A DNA stretch of 7,178 nt from an uncultured Sulfurimonas sp. (GTDB lineage: Bacteria; Campylobacterota; Campylobacteria; Campylobacterales; Sulfurimonadaceae): NCBI GenBank assembly GCA_937914675.1, contig CALDOC010000514.1, positions 1 to 7,178 on the forward strand, written 5' to 3'. Shown here piece by piece: positions 6,488 to 7,178 of the stretch. The notes beneath the pieces were generated by a model. That model was not told the DNA's origin. It searched no databases and was given only the letters and a program-made list of their open reading frames with translations. Position numbers and translations under genes: made by a program. Within the stretch, counting starts at the first letter, position 1. Each line of letters starts with the position of its first letter.

Positions 6488-6996
6488 TAGGCTTTTTTTC
6501 CTTTACTTTGAAACGCTTCAATTAAACTTTGAGCTTTTTTTGTAAATTGGCTGATATAAAAAGTCCCTGCGGATTGGGTCGCTTCAAGGTCGGCTATATT
6601 ATCTAAAAAGTCTTCCAAGCTAATGTTTTCCGCAGAAGCGATCCAGTGAAGTTTGAGCGCGGATGAAAATGCCGAGTCGTTGCTTAAACCGCTCAAAACT
6701 TCGAAAAGCGCGGAAGCGTCTTTTATCTCTCCAGCGGAGTAGTGTTCAATCGCGTACTCGTATAAAGCGCGAAGAGTGGCGAAGTCTTGGACTTCATTGA
6801 TGTCCATGAGCCTGTGAGACTCCAGAGTGTCGGTTAACTTTTCAAGCGCCAAGTCAAGTATGTTCGCGTAAAAACCTTGAAGCGCGTCTTCGTCAAACGT
6901 CTCATGCGCAATCTGCTCTAAAACGTATAGAGACGCTATGTCCGAGTTTTGTTGCGCTTCTAACACTTTTGCTTTTAATTCTTCTACGTTACGCAT
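6487..6996 (-). CDS. Conserved-looking hypothetical protein, all-helical, 169 aa
   Basis: I do not recognise a family. The predicted protein is soluble and apparently all alpha-helical, acidic through most of its length but with a basic end (KGKKA). It has no cysteine, a single Trp (about residue 117), no signal peptide and no membrane segment. Helices can be seen at roughly 2-35, 37-60, 68-85, 90-105 and 110-165, a layout reminiscent of helical-repeat or adaptor proteins, but no motif allows a function. The ATG at 6996 is well supported: AAGGAG at 7009-7004 lies 7 nt upstream, and the start overlaps the dapC stop by 8 bp. Its TAA shares one base with the murC ATG (TAATG). The position between dapC and murC suggests a cytoplasmic role tied to cell-wall precursor synthesis, which is inference from context only. 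Confidence 0.85.
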   Translation of the reverse strand: MRNVEELKAKVLEAQQNSDIASLYVLEQIAHETFDEDALQGFYANILDLALEKLTDTLESHRLMDINEVQDFATLRALYEYAIEHYSAGEIKDASALFEVLSGLSNDSAFSSALKLHWIASAENISLEDFLDNIADLEATQSAGTFYISQFTKKAQSLIEAFQSKGKKA

Positions 6997-7178
6997 CCAA
7001 ACACTCCTTGATTCTTTTTAACGCTTCTTCCGTTTTTGTCTCGTTCTCCACCAAAGCGATTCTTACAAAGCCTTTTCCAGGGTTTTCTCCCGCCGAGTCG
7101 TCGCGCGCCAAGTACTCGCCTGGAAGAACTTTAACGTTATACTCTTTGTATAGTTTTTTTGTAAATTCCAAAGGTTCT
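6989..7178 (-). CDS. dapC: Class I/II aminotransferase, C-terminal end (probable succinyldiaminopimelate aminotransferase), 5' part outside window
   Basis: Only the last 62 codons are present; the frame is open to the window edge, and the first in-window start-like codon (TTG at 7171) is internal, not a true start. The fragment has the small-domain C-terminus of PLP-dependent fold-type I aminotransferases: a helix leading into VKVLPGEYLARD, then GKGFVRIALV, whose Arg corresponds by family knowledge to the residue binding the substrate alpha-carboxylate, then a terminal helix (EEALKRIKECLDA). The catalytic Lys is outside the window. In Campylobacterota the aminotransferase near murC is usually annotated as DapC, which converts N-succinyl-2-amino-6-ketopimelate to N-succinyl-diaminopimelate with glutamate as donor. 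That fits the peptidoglycan context. An aspartate aminotransferase-like enzyme cannot be excluded from this tail alone. Its TAA overlaps the start of the next gene in an 8-bp ATGCGTAA. Confidence 0.72.
   Translation of the reverse strand, partial: EPLEFTKKLYKEYNVKVLPGEYLARDDSAGENPGKGFVRIALVENETKTEEALKRIKECLDA

Noticed and set aside
1..7178. RNA genes, CRISPR arrays, insertion sequences, phage or defence genes
   Set aside because: Genes fill nearly all of both transcription units; the one gap is 55 bp, and no repeat array, transposase or tRNA-like fold was seen.

Overview
The window comes from the chromosome of a Campylobacterota (epsilonproteobacterial) species, most likely an environmental, Sulfurimonas- or Sulfuricurvum-like lineage. 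The evidence is the gene order around murC and mutS2, which from memory matches the mutS2 / small membrane protein / murC neighbourhoods of Helicobacter pylori and Campylobacter jejuni; the short MutS2; and a histidine kinase with the HQWRQPL H-box and Gln-rich linker common in this phylum. Species cannot be fixed from the sequence. All real genes lie on the minus strand, so the window reads from high to low coordinates.

Region 1 (7178 to 2629) is a tightly packed five-gene block: the 3' end of a class I/II aminotransferase (probably DapC of the lysine/diaminopimelate pathway), an uncharacterised helical protein of 169 aa, murC, a small two-helix membrane protein of 109 aa, and mutS2. Every junction overlaps (8, 1, 1 and 10 bp), so co-transcription and translational coupling are likely. 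DapC would supply meso-diaminopimelate and MurC adds L-Ala to UDP-MurNAc, so the front of the block serves peptidoglycan precursor synthesis. MutS2 is a DNA-branch/ribosome ATPase-nuclease carried in the same unit.

Region 2 (2628 to 2574) is the only real intergenic gap, 55 bp. It holds a candidate extended -10 promoter overlapped by a perfect 6-bp inverted repeat, followed by a good Shine-Dalgarno sequence.

Region 3 (2573 to 1) is a second probable operon: a membrane histidine kinase, a small secreted YfiR-like (DUF4154-type) protein, and the first half of a BaiN/HI0933-type flavoprotein that runs off the window edge. The kinase's periplasmic domain resembles the CHASE8-type sensor of the diguanylate cyclase YfiN. 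Its partner would be the YfiR-like protein, known elsewhere as the periplasmic inhibitor of YfiN. The pair looks like a Yfi-type envelope-sensing module in which the cyclase output has been replaced by a histidine kinase. This is the most interesting content of the window. No response regulator, RNA gene, mobile element, CRISPR array or rho-independent terminator is visible.
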